From Rhodococcus sp. 06-235-1A (lineage in GTDB: Bacteria; Actinomycetota; Actinomycetes; Mycobacteriales; Mycobacteriaceae), in the NCBI RefSeq assembly GCF_002258785.1, contig NZ_NOYI01000021.1, positions 496,001 to 560,000 on the forward strand: DNA of 64,000 nucleotides, in the 5' to 3' direction. Position 1 is the first letter of the stretch. Every line of letters starts with the position of its first letter. The notes below the pieces were generated by a model, which was not told where the DNA came from, searched no databases, and worked only from the letters and a program-made list of their open reading frames with translations. The translations under genes were made by a program, and so were the position numbers. Positions 25,798-33,918 of this stretch are shown in pieces.

Positions 25798-27986
25798 CGC
25801 AATCCGATCTCGTCGAGCTGCGCGTCGATCCGCCCGTCGAGCAGCACGCCGGGCTCGACCGATTCGGGAACCGGCGACGCGGTGGATGCGGCGACGAACC
25901 GCGCAGCAACCGCGCTGCGTTCACGGGGAGGGAAGAACTCGAAGGACTGCCGCAGGGCAGGGAGCGCAACCAGGAAGTCGTGCTCGGTCAGGCCGCTCAC
26001 GACGTCGTCGACTGCTGTCAGAACCGCGTTGCCGGAGCCGTTGTGGAGGAAACTCTCGCGTGCGACACCGAACAGACCGCACAGCCAGTCGCCGAGCCGA
26101 TCCGGCGCGATCGATCGAACTGCTGCCGCGGCCGAAGCCGGCGTCGAACGACTCCACGACGTGCCCAGTGCTGCCCCTCTCATATCGACCGCTGCGCCAT
26201 GGTCGGCTGCCAGCAAGGCCAGCTCGGTTGTGGGATCGTCGGTGAGAAGCCGTGCAGCGTGGCGCATCACGTCGGCGACAACCGCCATTGCTTCGATTCG
26301 GCCGATGTCTGCGCCGCCCGGTGTCGCCCGGCTCCGTCGGGCGAGCGTGATCACCCGGGAGCACGCCGCGGTGACGACAGCCCCCAACACTGTCGAGCCC
26401 CGACTGCCGAAAAGGAAATCGTGCCGCCAGAGGTCGAGAGATGTTCGTGCGAGTAGTCCGACGTCCGCGAGGTCGGCGGCCGCGTGGAGAGATTCGACCG
26501 CCACGAGGGCGGTAGCGTCGGACATCGAGTCGAGCCCGCACAGGACTGCGTCGAAGAGCAGCTCGGCAACTGTCGCGACGTCTGATCCGCCGCGTCGCAG
26601 TGCGGATTCCAACTGTGCGGACGACGCTTCGACCAGGGTGTGGCCGTGGGCTGCTGCTTCGGTCAATGCCGGATCCCGCTCGTCCGTCTGCGTGATCACC
26701 CACTGCTCGGCCGAGAGCATGTCCGATCCACCGGTGGGGCCGAATGTTCGTCCGAATCCCGGTATCCCCAACAGCCGCAACTGGTGCAGCACGCGGCTGC
26801 GGGTACGGCCTCGGTGGTCGGTGAGGTCCAGTGAGACCGTGCCGGGAACAAGATCGAGTTCTTCGAGAAGCATGTCGACGTGATGGACGAGGCCAGGTGC
26901 GGGGGAGTCGGGATGCAGTGCGCCGCGCCGGTCTCCGCGCATGGTGCGGACACAAGCGGTGATCACCGGGTCCGGATCGACGCCGTCCGGCTCGCCCGCA
27001 CGTGTCCACGGTAGCGGCGAGGTCAGGGCCTGGTCGATCAGGGAACCGGCCGCTGCGTCCAGGACGTCGCGGCGCGTCGGGGTCGAATGGCCGCGCATCG
27101 CGGCCAGTGCAAGGGCTTGCGTGCGGAACCCGATGACGTCGGTGGTCGAGACGTGGTGGCCCTGCGATCGCAGAGAGCGCACGAGTGCCTCGATCGCGAT
27201 CTGGGGTGCCGAAATGCCGTTTCGCCACAGCATTTCGTACCACCACGGTGCTTCGAGCCGCAGCCGACGATAGGAGTACGGAATCAGGTAGGTGCCGACA
27301 TCGAGACTCGGTTCCGCCACAGGCACGGGAGGCCATGCGTCGCTCGGCGGTGGACCGGCGGTCAACTCTGCCATGATTGCGGGCCGATGGTACCCGCCGC
27401 AGACGACCACGACCGGTCCGCCTCGGAGCTGGGCGGACCGGGCCCATGACGCCATGTACTTCTCTCGTGCGGACGCTGCCGGGCCACCGGCACGGACCAT
27501 GTCGAAATAGGTGTTCAGGATGTCGATCATCTGCGATGTCGTGGTCGCCTGTGCGCGACATTCCACGACGTGATCCCACATCGCGTCGACGGTGTCGAGA
27601 CCCATGCGCTTCATCGCTGTCATCGCCGCAGCGCTGTATCGCTCTGTTTCCGAATCGAAATCGGGATGCCACGCTGGAAGGTCGATGAATCGGGACTCCG
27701 CACCGACTCTGGCTGCCTGCTCGAGCGCCACCCACTCGGGCGAGAAATCGGTGAATGCGGTCCACGTGACCCGCGTGGACCGTCCATTCCTGGCATGGGA
27801 GAAGAGGGCGATCGGGAGCTGGTGCCCTCTGGTCAGATCCGTCAGACGGCCGGTGTAATCCGCAGGCCCTTCGATCAGCACGTGGGCCGGCCGCACTCGT
27901 TCGATCGTGTCCGACACCACCCGAGCACAGGCGGGACTGTGGTGCCGGACTCCGATGACGATTACCGAGCTGTCGAGGTCGGTCAC
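25794..27986 (-). CDS. DUF5682-family protein (YehM-like)
   Basis: This 730-residue protein begins with GVRHHSPAC (residues 12-20) and then VLIEGPADY (about 36-44). The spacing resembles the GxxH and acidic Glu motifs of TraB/Tiki/EreA-fold hydrolases, suggesting a metal-dependent active site; this comparison is my inference. The rest is largely helical, with CGGYHRPA near residue 195 giving another conserved-looking His. GTG at 27986 is chosen because it overlaps the ATPase stop (TAGTG) and starts directly before the conserved strand; the frame is open further upstream inside the ATPase gene. It is the third gene of the operon. Confidence 0.85.
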   Translation of the reverse strand: MTDLDSSVIVIGVRHHSPACARVVSDTIERVRPAHVLIEGPADYTGRLTDLTRGHQLPIALFSHARNGRSTRVTWTAFTDFSPEWVALEQAARVGAESRFIDLPAWHPDFDSETERYSAAAMTAMKRMGLDTVDAMWDHVVECRAQATTTSQMIDILNTYFDMVRAGGPAASAREKYMASWARSAQLRGGPVVVVCGGYHRPAIMAELTAGPPPSDAWPPVPVAEPSLDVGTYLIPYSYRRLRLEAPWWYEMLWRNGISAPQIAIEALVRSLRSQGHHVSTTDVIGFRTQALALAAMRGHSTPTRRDVLDAAAGSLIDQALTSPLPWTRAGEPDGVDPDPVITACVRTMRGDRRGALHPDSPAPGLVHHVDMLLEELDLVPGTVSLDLTDHRGRTRSRVLHQLRLLGIPGFGRTFGPTGGSDMLSAEQWVITQTDERDPALTEAAAHGHTLVEASSAQLESALRRGGSDVATVAELLFDAVLCGLDSMSDATALVAVESLHAAADLADVGLLARTSLDLWRHDFLFGSRGSTVLGAVVTAACSRVITLARRSRATPGGADIGRIEAMAVVADVMRHAARLLTDDPTTELALLAADHGAAVDMRGAALGTSWSRSTPASAAAAVRSIAPDRLGDWLCGLFGVARESFLHNGSGNAVLTAVDDVVSGLTEHDFLVALPALRQSFEFFPPRERSAVAARFVAASTASPVPESVEPGVLLDGRIDAQLDEIGLR

Positions 27987-29071
27987 TAGGGAGCCAAGTG
28001 TGCGTGTGCTTCGCGCAACTCTCGCCAGGACTGGCCGGATCGATGAGTGGACCGCTGCTCGATGTACCTGCGTAGGCGAGCGGTGTCCTCGGCGTTGTCC
28101 TTGGTGGCGGTCCCGGCCAGAGATTCGGCCAAATCCCTGACCGAGCCGCAATCGCCGCGCAGATACCATCCGCGGATGCCGGTGGCGTGAGCCAGAGACA
28201 CCGCCTCGGCGGTGCTCAGCACCGAGGACAAACGTTCGACGGCCGTGCCGTCGGCGGCGAATCCCGTTCGGAGATCACGGAACAACGTGACCAAAAGTTC
28301 TGTGACAGCGGGATCTTGAGCTATGTCGACGCCCGAGGCGCGCAACAGCTCGGCCGACTCCGAACGGACCAACTCGATCTCGGTGTCGAAGTCCGAGATC
28401 GGGTGCACGGTCTCGAAATTGAATCGCCGCTTGAGTGCGGCACTCATTTCGTTCACTCCGCGATCACGGGTGTTCGCTGTCGCGATCACGTTGAAACCCT
28501 CACGTGCATAGACCATCGCATCGATGCCGGCCAGTTCCGGCACCGCCATGACGCGCTCCGACAGCAAGGACAGCAGAGTGTCCTGCACTTCGAGCGGGCA
28601 GCGGGTGATTTCCTCGAACCGCACGACGCGGCCCTCTGACATGCCGCGCATCATCGGTGCCGGGATCAACGACCGAGTCGACGGCCCTTCGGCCACGAGG
28701 AGCGCGTAATTCCACGAGTACCGGATTTGGTCCTCGGTGGTTGCAGCGCCGCCCTGGATCGTGAGAGTCGAGTCTCCGCTGACAGCCGCAGCGATCAACT
28801 CCGAGAGCATCGACTTCGCGGTGCCGGGCTCGCCGACCAGCATCAGCCCTCGTGTCGTGGCGAGGGTGACGAGCGCACGTTCGACCAAAGACGGATTGCC
28901 GATGTACTTCTCCACGATCCCACGGTCGGCGTCGCCCATGACGAACGAACGCGCCGCCGTCAAACTCAGCTTCCATCCGGGTGGTCGAGGCCCGCGGTCC
29001 TCTTCTGTCAACTGCTCGAGTTCGGCTGCGTAGCGCTTCTCCGCAGGCGGTCTCTGAACCTGCGCTGTCAT
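27986..29071 (-). CDS. MoxR-type AAA+ ATPase (YehL-like)
   Basis: This 361-residue AAA+ ATPase has Walker A GEPGTAKS (80-87), a Walker B in VVRFEEI (about 149-155) with Glu-Glu in place of Asp-Glu, and sensor 1 in IATANTRD (about 196-203). Arginines at 216-217 (LKRRF) are candidates for the arginine finger. MoxR-type ATPases remodel or activate client proteins with a VWA partner, here encoded two genes downstream. The ATG at 29071 overlaps the DUF4132 stop by four bases and starts a hydrophilic N-terminal extension. It is the motor of the proposed system. Confidence 0.92.
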   Translation of the reverse strand: MTAQVQRPPAEKRYAAELEQLTEEDRGPRPPGWKLSLTAARSFVMGDADRGIVEKYIGNPSLVERALVTLATTRGLMLVGEPGTAKSMLSELIAAAVSGDSTLTIQGGAATTEDQIRYSWNYALLVAEGPSTRSLIPAPMMRGMSEGRVVRFEEITRCPLEVQDTLLSLLSERVMAVPELAGIDAMVYAREGFNVIATANTRDRGVNEMSAALKRRFNFETVHPISDFDTEIELVRSESAELLRASGVDIAQDPAVTELLVTLFRDLRTGFAADGTAVERLSSVLSTAEAVSLAHATGIRGWYLRGDCGSVRDLAESLAGTATKDNAEDTARLRRYIEQRSTHRSGQSWRELREAHAHLAP

Positions 29072-32000
29072 GATGCGAATCCGTCCAGGTCGGCAATCAG
29101 TTCGGACACTGTTGCACGATCTACGTCGTCCAGCGTTCCGCCCCGCAGGTCCACCGAAACGAGTTTCTGATCCGGGTAGCCGTTGTAGGGATCGCCGGTA
29201 CCCATACCGGGATCGAGTCCGAGCAGCACCGATACGGAGTCGCTCAGCTCGTACAGCAGACCCTGCCCCCACGACCCCGGGTTCTCCCAGACCGGTTCCC
29301 AGCCCCGGTGAGTGAGCCGAAGTGCTTGGCTCGGCGTCGCGGTCACTCCGGTGAATCGTGCGAGACCGGTTCCATCGACGTCACCGGGCAGAGGGTCGTG
29401 CACCGGCCTGCCGAGTTGAGCGAACGGCTGCAGGATCTCGTAGTCGGCGAACACCTCGGACCAGGTACCCACGGTGTCCGGAATGTGCGCTGGGTGGACG
29501 AGTCCGACGCGTCCGACCGGCAGGTCGATCGAATTGTCGTCGATGTCGGCGAGGGTGCTGTCCTCGGCCACTCGAAACACCACGACGGGCCGATTGCTTG
29601 CGTCGAACGACGCCCACAGAAGGCGTCGAGCGAGATGTATCAGCAGAGGGTGCCCGAGTACGTACTCCGAGAATTCGTCTCCAGTCCAACGTCTTCCCGT
29701 GACCATGGATCGGTTGAGGCGCTTGATCTGCTCGGCTGCAACGGATTTCGCTTCGCGTTTGAGGTCGGCGAAGCGCTTCTTGGCGTTCTCGGCAAGTACC
29801 GCGTCGTCGGCAGTGGACGGCTTGGGTAGTCCGGACGTCTTCTTGCCGTTCTCATCGAGCACGTACGGCACGAGCGCTTCGGTGAACCCGATGGTGAACG
29901 TTCGTCGCCCGTAGTCGAATGTCATGGTTCCGTCGGGTGTCAGGTCCAGCGTGGGAACGATTCGATCCGCCAGTTGTTCGCGGTCGAGCCCAAGGCTGTC
30001 GGCCAATTCTGCGACTCGCTGCTTGGCACCGTTCCTCAGCGACTTGAATTTCATCTTCCGTGAGATGTAATCGAGTTCGGTCAGTGCCCTGGCCGATCCG
30101 TGTGCCGCGAGCGCGTCGAGGCCCAATTGCGCTCGAGCAGTGCCGTTCTCGCCCGGCCATTGCCTGATGAGGGGAGCCAGTCTCAGGACGGTCGAATCGT
30201 CCCCCAACCAGCCGAGGGCCAAGATCGCCCAGTTTTCCTTGGACGGGGCGCCGGCACCCCACCACCGTTGGAACAGCTCCCATGCAGTAGCGGCAAGAGT
30301 GCCGCTGTCGCAGTACTCGATCACGTGCTCCAGCCCGGCATAGGGAGCCTCGACTGCCCCGATGGCACACATCGTGACGATGTTGGCCACCGCCGAATCC
30401 GGCAGTGCTGCAGATCGGTCTGCGGTCAGGGTGGGCGGCAGCGATGCGATATCCGCCCACGGCGGTGTTCTGGGAATACGTTTGGGAAGTTTGTCGAGGG
30501 GATCGAGATCGACGATCGACGCAATCGCCGCCACTGCATCCGTGCCGTACCGACCCGCTCCACCGAGCACGAGATCACGCGACGTACTGCGGACGAGACC
30601 CCGGAGGGCCTCTGCCGCATGATCTCGTCGAGGGCCGGCCGGTCCCACCGCATCGGGTGTCAACAACGTCACGGCATCGTCGGCATGCCGAACGAGCCAC
30701 GCCAGCGCCGGCTTTCGGAGGTTCTTTCTCGTGGCGTACGTCGTGGCGTGCAATCGAGCCACCTCGAGGTTCACGTACGGCATCAGGTACGGCGCAGCAG
30801 CACCCGGGTGAGCGCGAGCGTGCCGAAGCACGAGAGGGAGAGCGTCGAGTTCGTAGCGAGCAACGACGCGAAGTGGCTCCTTGAGTTTCACCCCGTCCCA
30901 CGTCGACAGGAGCGGTCGAGCGACGTCGTCGGGGGCCATCAGAAACATCTGCCAGACGGACCACTCGTTCAGGCCGTATTTCTCGGTGAAGTCCTCGATG
31001 TACTTCCGTTGTTGTTCCCACGACGAATAGCTGTAGCTGTGGGGAGTGTTGGCAATCGCTTCCAATTCGCCTGGAAGCCAATCGATCCGGTGAATCTCGG
31101 GAGCGTCGAGTCCGGTGATCGGGGCGACGTCCGGTGACTTCGTTCGCGTCGCCCACGGCGGATCGACAAGAATGGTCGGGAGATCGGTCGCCTCGGGAAA
31201 CGAGCTGGAGAGCTCCGATATTCGGCGTCGAGCCCGCTCCGACAGCGTCGGCGCAACGTCCCTCGCCAAGGCGGGATGCAGCCGAACATGTCGATCGAAC
31301 AGCGCGTGATCGGCCCCGTCCAGGACGGTGAAGGCCCGACGCGGATAGCTGCGCATCGCGTGCACGATCGCGGGCAATCCGCTCTTCATGCCCCCGCGTT
31401 CCACGAGAGCAGAGAACGCCTCGTCGGTGGGAATCGCGGACAATGCGTGAAGAATCCGCAGAAGCCTGGTCTCGTCCCGTGCACCGGTGTATGGGTTCGG
31501 AGTATCGAAGGCGTCGAGCAGCATGGGCAGGATGGACGCACCTATGCCCTCGACGACCGCCGCAAGCGTCTCGTCGTCGTCGAGCCATCGCTGCGGGCCG
31601 TATACGTTGGCCGTCCGTTGCAGTTGATCGAGAGTGTTGGAAGAGACCATCTGCTGGGTGTTCCAGTGGTAGGTCTCCACTCGCGTCCCCATGATCGCGT
31701 CTTCCGCCCACTGCTGTTCGGTCGGAAACACGTACATCGAGGTCAGTTTGCGTACGGTGTTGGTCCGTAGAGACTCGACGGCAGCGCGAGCTGCCTCGTA
31801 CTCTTCCGCGGACGCGACAGCGATCAAGCCGCGCATTCTGTCGAGCATGTACTCGAGAGGCGTGTACGTTACCTGTTCTTCAGGGTTGTCCACCTGTGAG
31901 AGTTGTTCTCGGTAGACGTATTTCGGAATCGGTATACTCTCGCCGGGTTCCGTGGTTCCGATGGTCGAGGTGATGAACACGGCATCGTCCGGAAGATCGG

Positions 32001-32418
32001 CTACCGCAATGCTTACGGTGCTGAAGCGCATGTCGGACATTTCCATGAGGGCTTCGGAGGCGAATGCCAGCCCATGCCTGGCGACCCAGCCATCGATGAT
32101 GAGGTCTGCGTGCTGGCGGTCCCGGCCGCTCCAGCGGTTCAGCAGGTAGTGGAGAGCCGCGGCACCGACGGCCGATGCCTCTCCCGCTCGGTACTTTCGT
32201 GCCGCCAGAGTCAGATCGCCCGGGTCGTCGTCGTCGACCAGATACCACGAGGTATCGGCCAAGGTCTGCTCGTCGTTCTCGATCTTCTCGGCCAGCTCTA
32301 CGCCGGCATCGGGATGGACCGGTCGGACGACGGTGGGATAGCCCCCGCGTCGGGGGTACTTCATCGGCAACCACGCCGCGGGCGGTACGGACACGGATTC
32401 GGTCACCTTGTTGCTCAC
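29068..32418 (-). CDS. DUF4132 protein (MolR/YehI-like), 1116 residues
   Basis: This very large cytoplasmic protein is built mostly of helical repeats that look HEAT-like in the middle. Toward the C-terminus it carries the DUF4132 signature: GTMTFDYGRRTFTIGFTEAL, GLPKPSTADD, then RSMVTGRRWTGDEF and GHPLLIHLARRLLWASFD. E. coli homologues (MolR/YehI) often add a WGR domain, which I do not see here. GTG at 32418 follows a GAGGAG site four bases earlier; the frame is open to 32568 but that part is Pro/Arg-rich and unlikely to be coding. First gene of the five-gene operon. Confidence 0.88.
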   Translation of the reverse strand: MSNKVTESVSVPPAAWLPMKYPRRGGYPTVVRPVHPDAGVELAEKIENDEQTLADTSWYLVDDDDPGDLTLAARKYRAGEASAVGAAALHYLLNRWSGRDRQHADLIIDGWVARHGLAFASEALMEMSDMRFSTVSIAVADLPDDAVFITSTIGTTEPGESIPIPKYVYREQLSQVDNPEEQVTYTPLEYMLDRMRGLIAVASAEEYEAARAAVESLRTNTVRKLTSMYVFPTEQQWAEDAIMGTRVETYHWNTQQMVSSNTLDQLQRTANVYGPQRWLDDDETLAAVVEGIGASILPMLLDAFDTPNPYTGARDETRLLRILHALSAIPTDEAFSALVERGGMKSGLPAIVHAMRSYPRRAFTVLDGADHALFDRHVRLHPALARDVAPTLSERARRRISELSSSFPEATDLPTILVDPPWATRTKSPDVAPITGLDAPEIHRIDWLPGELEAIANTPHSYSYSSWEQQRKYIEDFTEKYGLNEWSVWQMFLMAPDDVARPLLSTWDGVKLKEPLRVVARYELDALPLVLRHARAHPGAAAPYLMPYVNLEVARLHATTYATRKNLRKPALAWLVRHADDAVTLLTPDAVGPAGPRRDHAAEALRGLVRSTSRDLVLGGAGRYGTDAVAAIASIVDLDPLDKLPKRIPRTPPWADIASLPPTLTADRSAALPDSAVANIVTMCAIGAVEAPYAGLEHVIEYCDSGTLAATAWELFQRWWGAGAPSKENWAILALGWLGDDSTVLRLAPLIRQWPGENGTARAQLGLDALAAHGSARALTELDYISRKMKFKSLRNGAKQRVAELADSLGLDREQLADRIVPTLDLTPDGTMTFDYGRRTFTIGFTEALVPYVLDENGKKTSGLPKPSTADDAVLAENAKKRFADLKREAKSVAAEQIKRLNRSMVTGRRWTGDEFSEYVLGHPLLIHLARRLLWASFDASNRPVVVFRVAEDSTLADIDDNSIDLPVGRVGLVHPAHIPDTVGTWSEVFADYEILQPFAQLGRPVHDPLPGDVDGTGLARFTGVTATPSQALRLTHRGWEPVWENPGSWGQGLLYELSDSVSVLLGLDPGMGTGDPYNGYPDQKLVSVDLRGGTLDDVDRATVSELIADLDGFAS

Positions 32419-32460
32419 GCAGCTCCTCGACGGCATCGACCTCGGTGTGGGTGTGGGGGA

Positions 32461-32466
32461 ATGATA
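32461..32466 (-). promoter_or_regulatory. Candidate -10 element of the five-gene operon
   Basis: Read on the minus strand the sequence is TATCAT, about 42 bases before the GTG of the DUF4132 gene and downstream of the ketoacyl synthase terminator. The -35 region is weak. This placement implies the operon has its own promoter. Confidence 0.35.
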
Positions 32467-32524
32467 GCGGGCCGAACAATCCGGCGTCGGGAGTTCCCGA
32501 CCGGCAAGTCCGTTTGTCGGCAGC

Positions 32525-32554
32525 CCGACCGCCCGTCTCGGCACGGGCGGTCGG
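32525..32554 (-). terminator. Terminator of the ketoacyl synthase gene
   Basis: CCGACCGCCCGT and ACGGGCGGTCGG form a perfect 12-pair stem with a six-base loop, 16 bases after the ketoacyl synthase stop and before the promoter of the five-gene operon. It separates the two transcription units. Confidence 0.8.
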
Positions 32555-32569
32555 AGCGCGGGAATCACG

Positions 32570-33727
32570 TCACGCGGGAGCCAACACCACCACCGAGTTG
32601 TGTCCGCCCATTCCCAATGACGACTTCACCGTCAATCCTGGTTCCGCGGTGGTGAATCCGTCGAGCAGCAGGGGGTGAGCATCCGAGACCTGCGGGGCCG
32701 CGGGAACGAGTCCGCGCTCGAATCCCATGACCGCCGACATCGTTTCGATTGCCGATGCAGCACCCTGGCAATGGCCCGTCAACGGCTTCACCGAGTACAC
32801 CTGCGCGCGCGATTCGAGCACGGTCTCCAACATCGCGGTCTCCGCCGCATCACACTGTGCGGTGCCGGGGCCATGAGCGTTGAGATAGCGCACCTGCTGG
32901 GCGGTGACGGCTGCGTCGGCCAGCGCTTCCTCGAAACATGCCCGTACCTGGGTGAGCGCGGGGTCGATGGAGGTGGCGTGGAAGGCGTCGTGCGTCATGG
33001 AGCCACCCAACACCCGGCCATACGAGGCCTTGCTTCGTGTCGACAGTACGAATGCTGTTGCAGCTTCACCCATTCCGAATCCGCGACTGCCTTCCTGGAA
33101 CGGCCGGCAACCGTCCTGCGGCTCCACGTCGACGATGCCGACGCCGAGCTTGACGAAATGGTCGATGTTCTCCGGCGTCAGCGACAGATCGGTGGCGACG
33201 AACACGACGTCCTCGACGAATCCGGTATCGAGCCACATCTTGGCCGTGAGAAGGCCTGCATTGCCCGATGCGCACATGGCAGAGACGTTCATCGCAGGTC
33301 CGTGAAAGCCGTATTCCTGCATCAACAGTGACACCGGCGTCGACGGCATGAGCGTCAGATAATCACGGACACGGCGTTCGCCGCCGTCTTCGAGGTAGAA
33401 ATTGCGCCACTCGTCCACTTCTCCCAGGACGACGGCATGGATCAGACCGACACGTCGACCGGGCCGCCAACCCCGCGTCATCGCGTCGTCGATGGCCTCG
33501 CGCGCGGCACCGCGAAGGGCCCGCCCGAATCGGCTGGTGCCGTCGTGCTGATCCCCACCGTCGGGGACTGTCGCGAGCCAGACCGGGTTTCCGCCGGGGC
33601 GGGAAAGGTCGTGGTGGAGCGTGGCTGCGGCCTTGCCCGTCGCAAGGCCGTTCCACAGGGTGTCCGTGCCCCAGCCGTAGCCGGACACTGCGCCGATCCC
33701 ACTGATGTCGATGCCATGAGGGCTCAT
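32570..33727 (-). CDS. Beta-ketoacyl synthase (KAS II-like), stand-alone
   Basis: This 385-residue thiolase-fold enzyme would perform decarboxylative Claisen condensation on acyl-ACP. The Cys-His-His triad is intact: Cys152 in VSAMCASGNAG, His285 in LNAHGPGT, His319 in KPLTGHCQGAAS, with a C-terminal GMGGHN loop. The second motif is unusual: most KAS II proteins read NAHGTST or NAHGTGT, here Thr is Pro. No ACP, ketoreductase or other polyketide genes are nearby, so its pathway is unclear. It is divergent from the PAS-GGDEF gene. Confidence 0.88.
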   Translation of the reverse strand: MSPHGIDISGIGAVSGYGWGTDTLWNGLATGKAAATLHHDLSRPGGNPVWLATVPDGGDQHDGTSRFGRALRGAAREAIDDAMTRGWRPGRRVGLIHAVVLGEVDEWRNFYLEDGGERRVRDYLTLMPSTPVSLLMQEYGFHGPAMNVSAMCASGNAGLLTAKMWLDTGFVEDVVFVATDLSLTPENIDHFVKLGVGIVDVEPQDGCRPFQEGSRGFGMGEAATAFVLSTRSKASYGRVLGGSMTHDAFHATSIDPALTQVRACFEEALADAAVTAQQVRYLNAHGPGTAQCDAAETAMLETVLESRAQVYSVKPLTGHCQGAASAIETMSAVMGFERGLVPAAPQVSDAHPLLLDGFTTAEPGLTVKSSLGMGGHNSVVVLAPA

Positions 33728-33918
33728 CGTCGATATCCGTTTCTTTTCGAGGTACGCGAACCGGAATCGGCTCGCGCCTCGATTTAGCCCGCGAAACCGG
33801 CCCGAGGTCCAGTCGAAAAATGGACATACAGTGTGAATCGGGCGGGAAACTGCACCGACCTCTCCCCGGGTGGTTCAATCGGGTGTTGACCGTCTGTCTA
33901 CGAACGCGAGGACCGAGC
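33728..33918. promoter_or_regulatory. Divergent intergenic region (ketoacyl synthase / GGDEF)
   Basis: This 191-base gap carries both divergent promoters. A TTGACC hexamer at about 33893 is a possible -35 for the GGDEF gene but has no matching -10. The open frame from 33820 into the GGDEF gene is judged leader, not coding. Confidence 0.35.
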
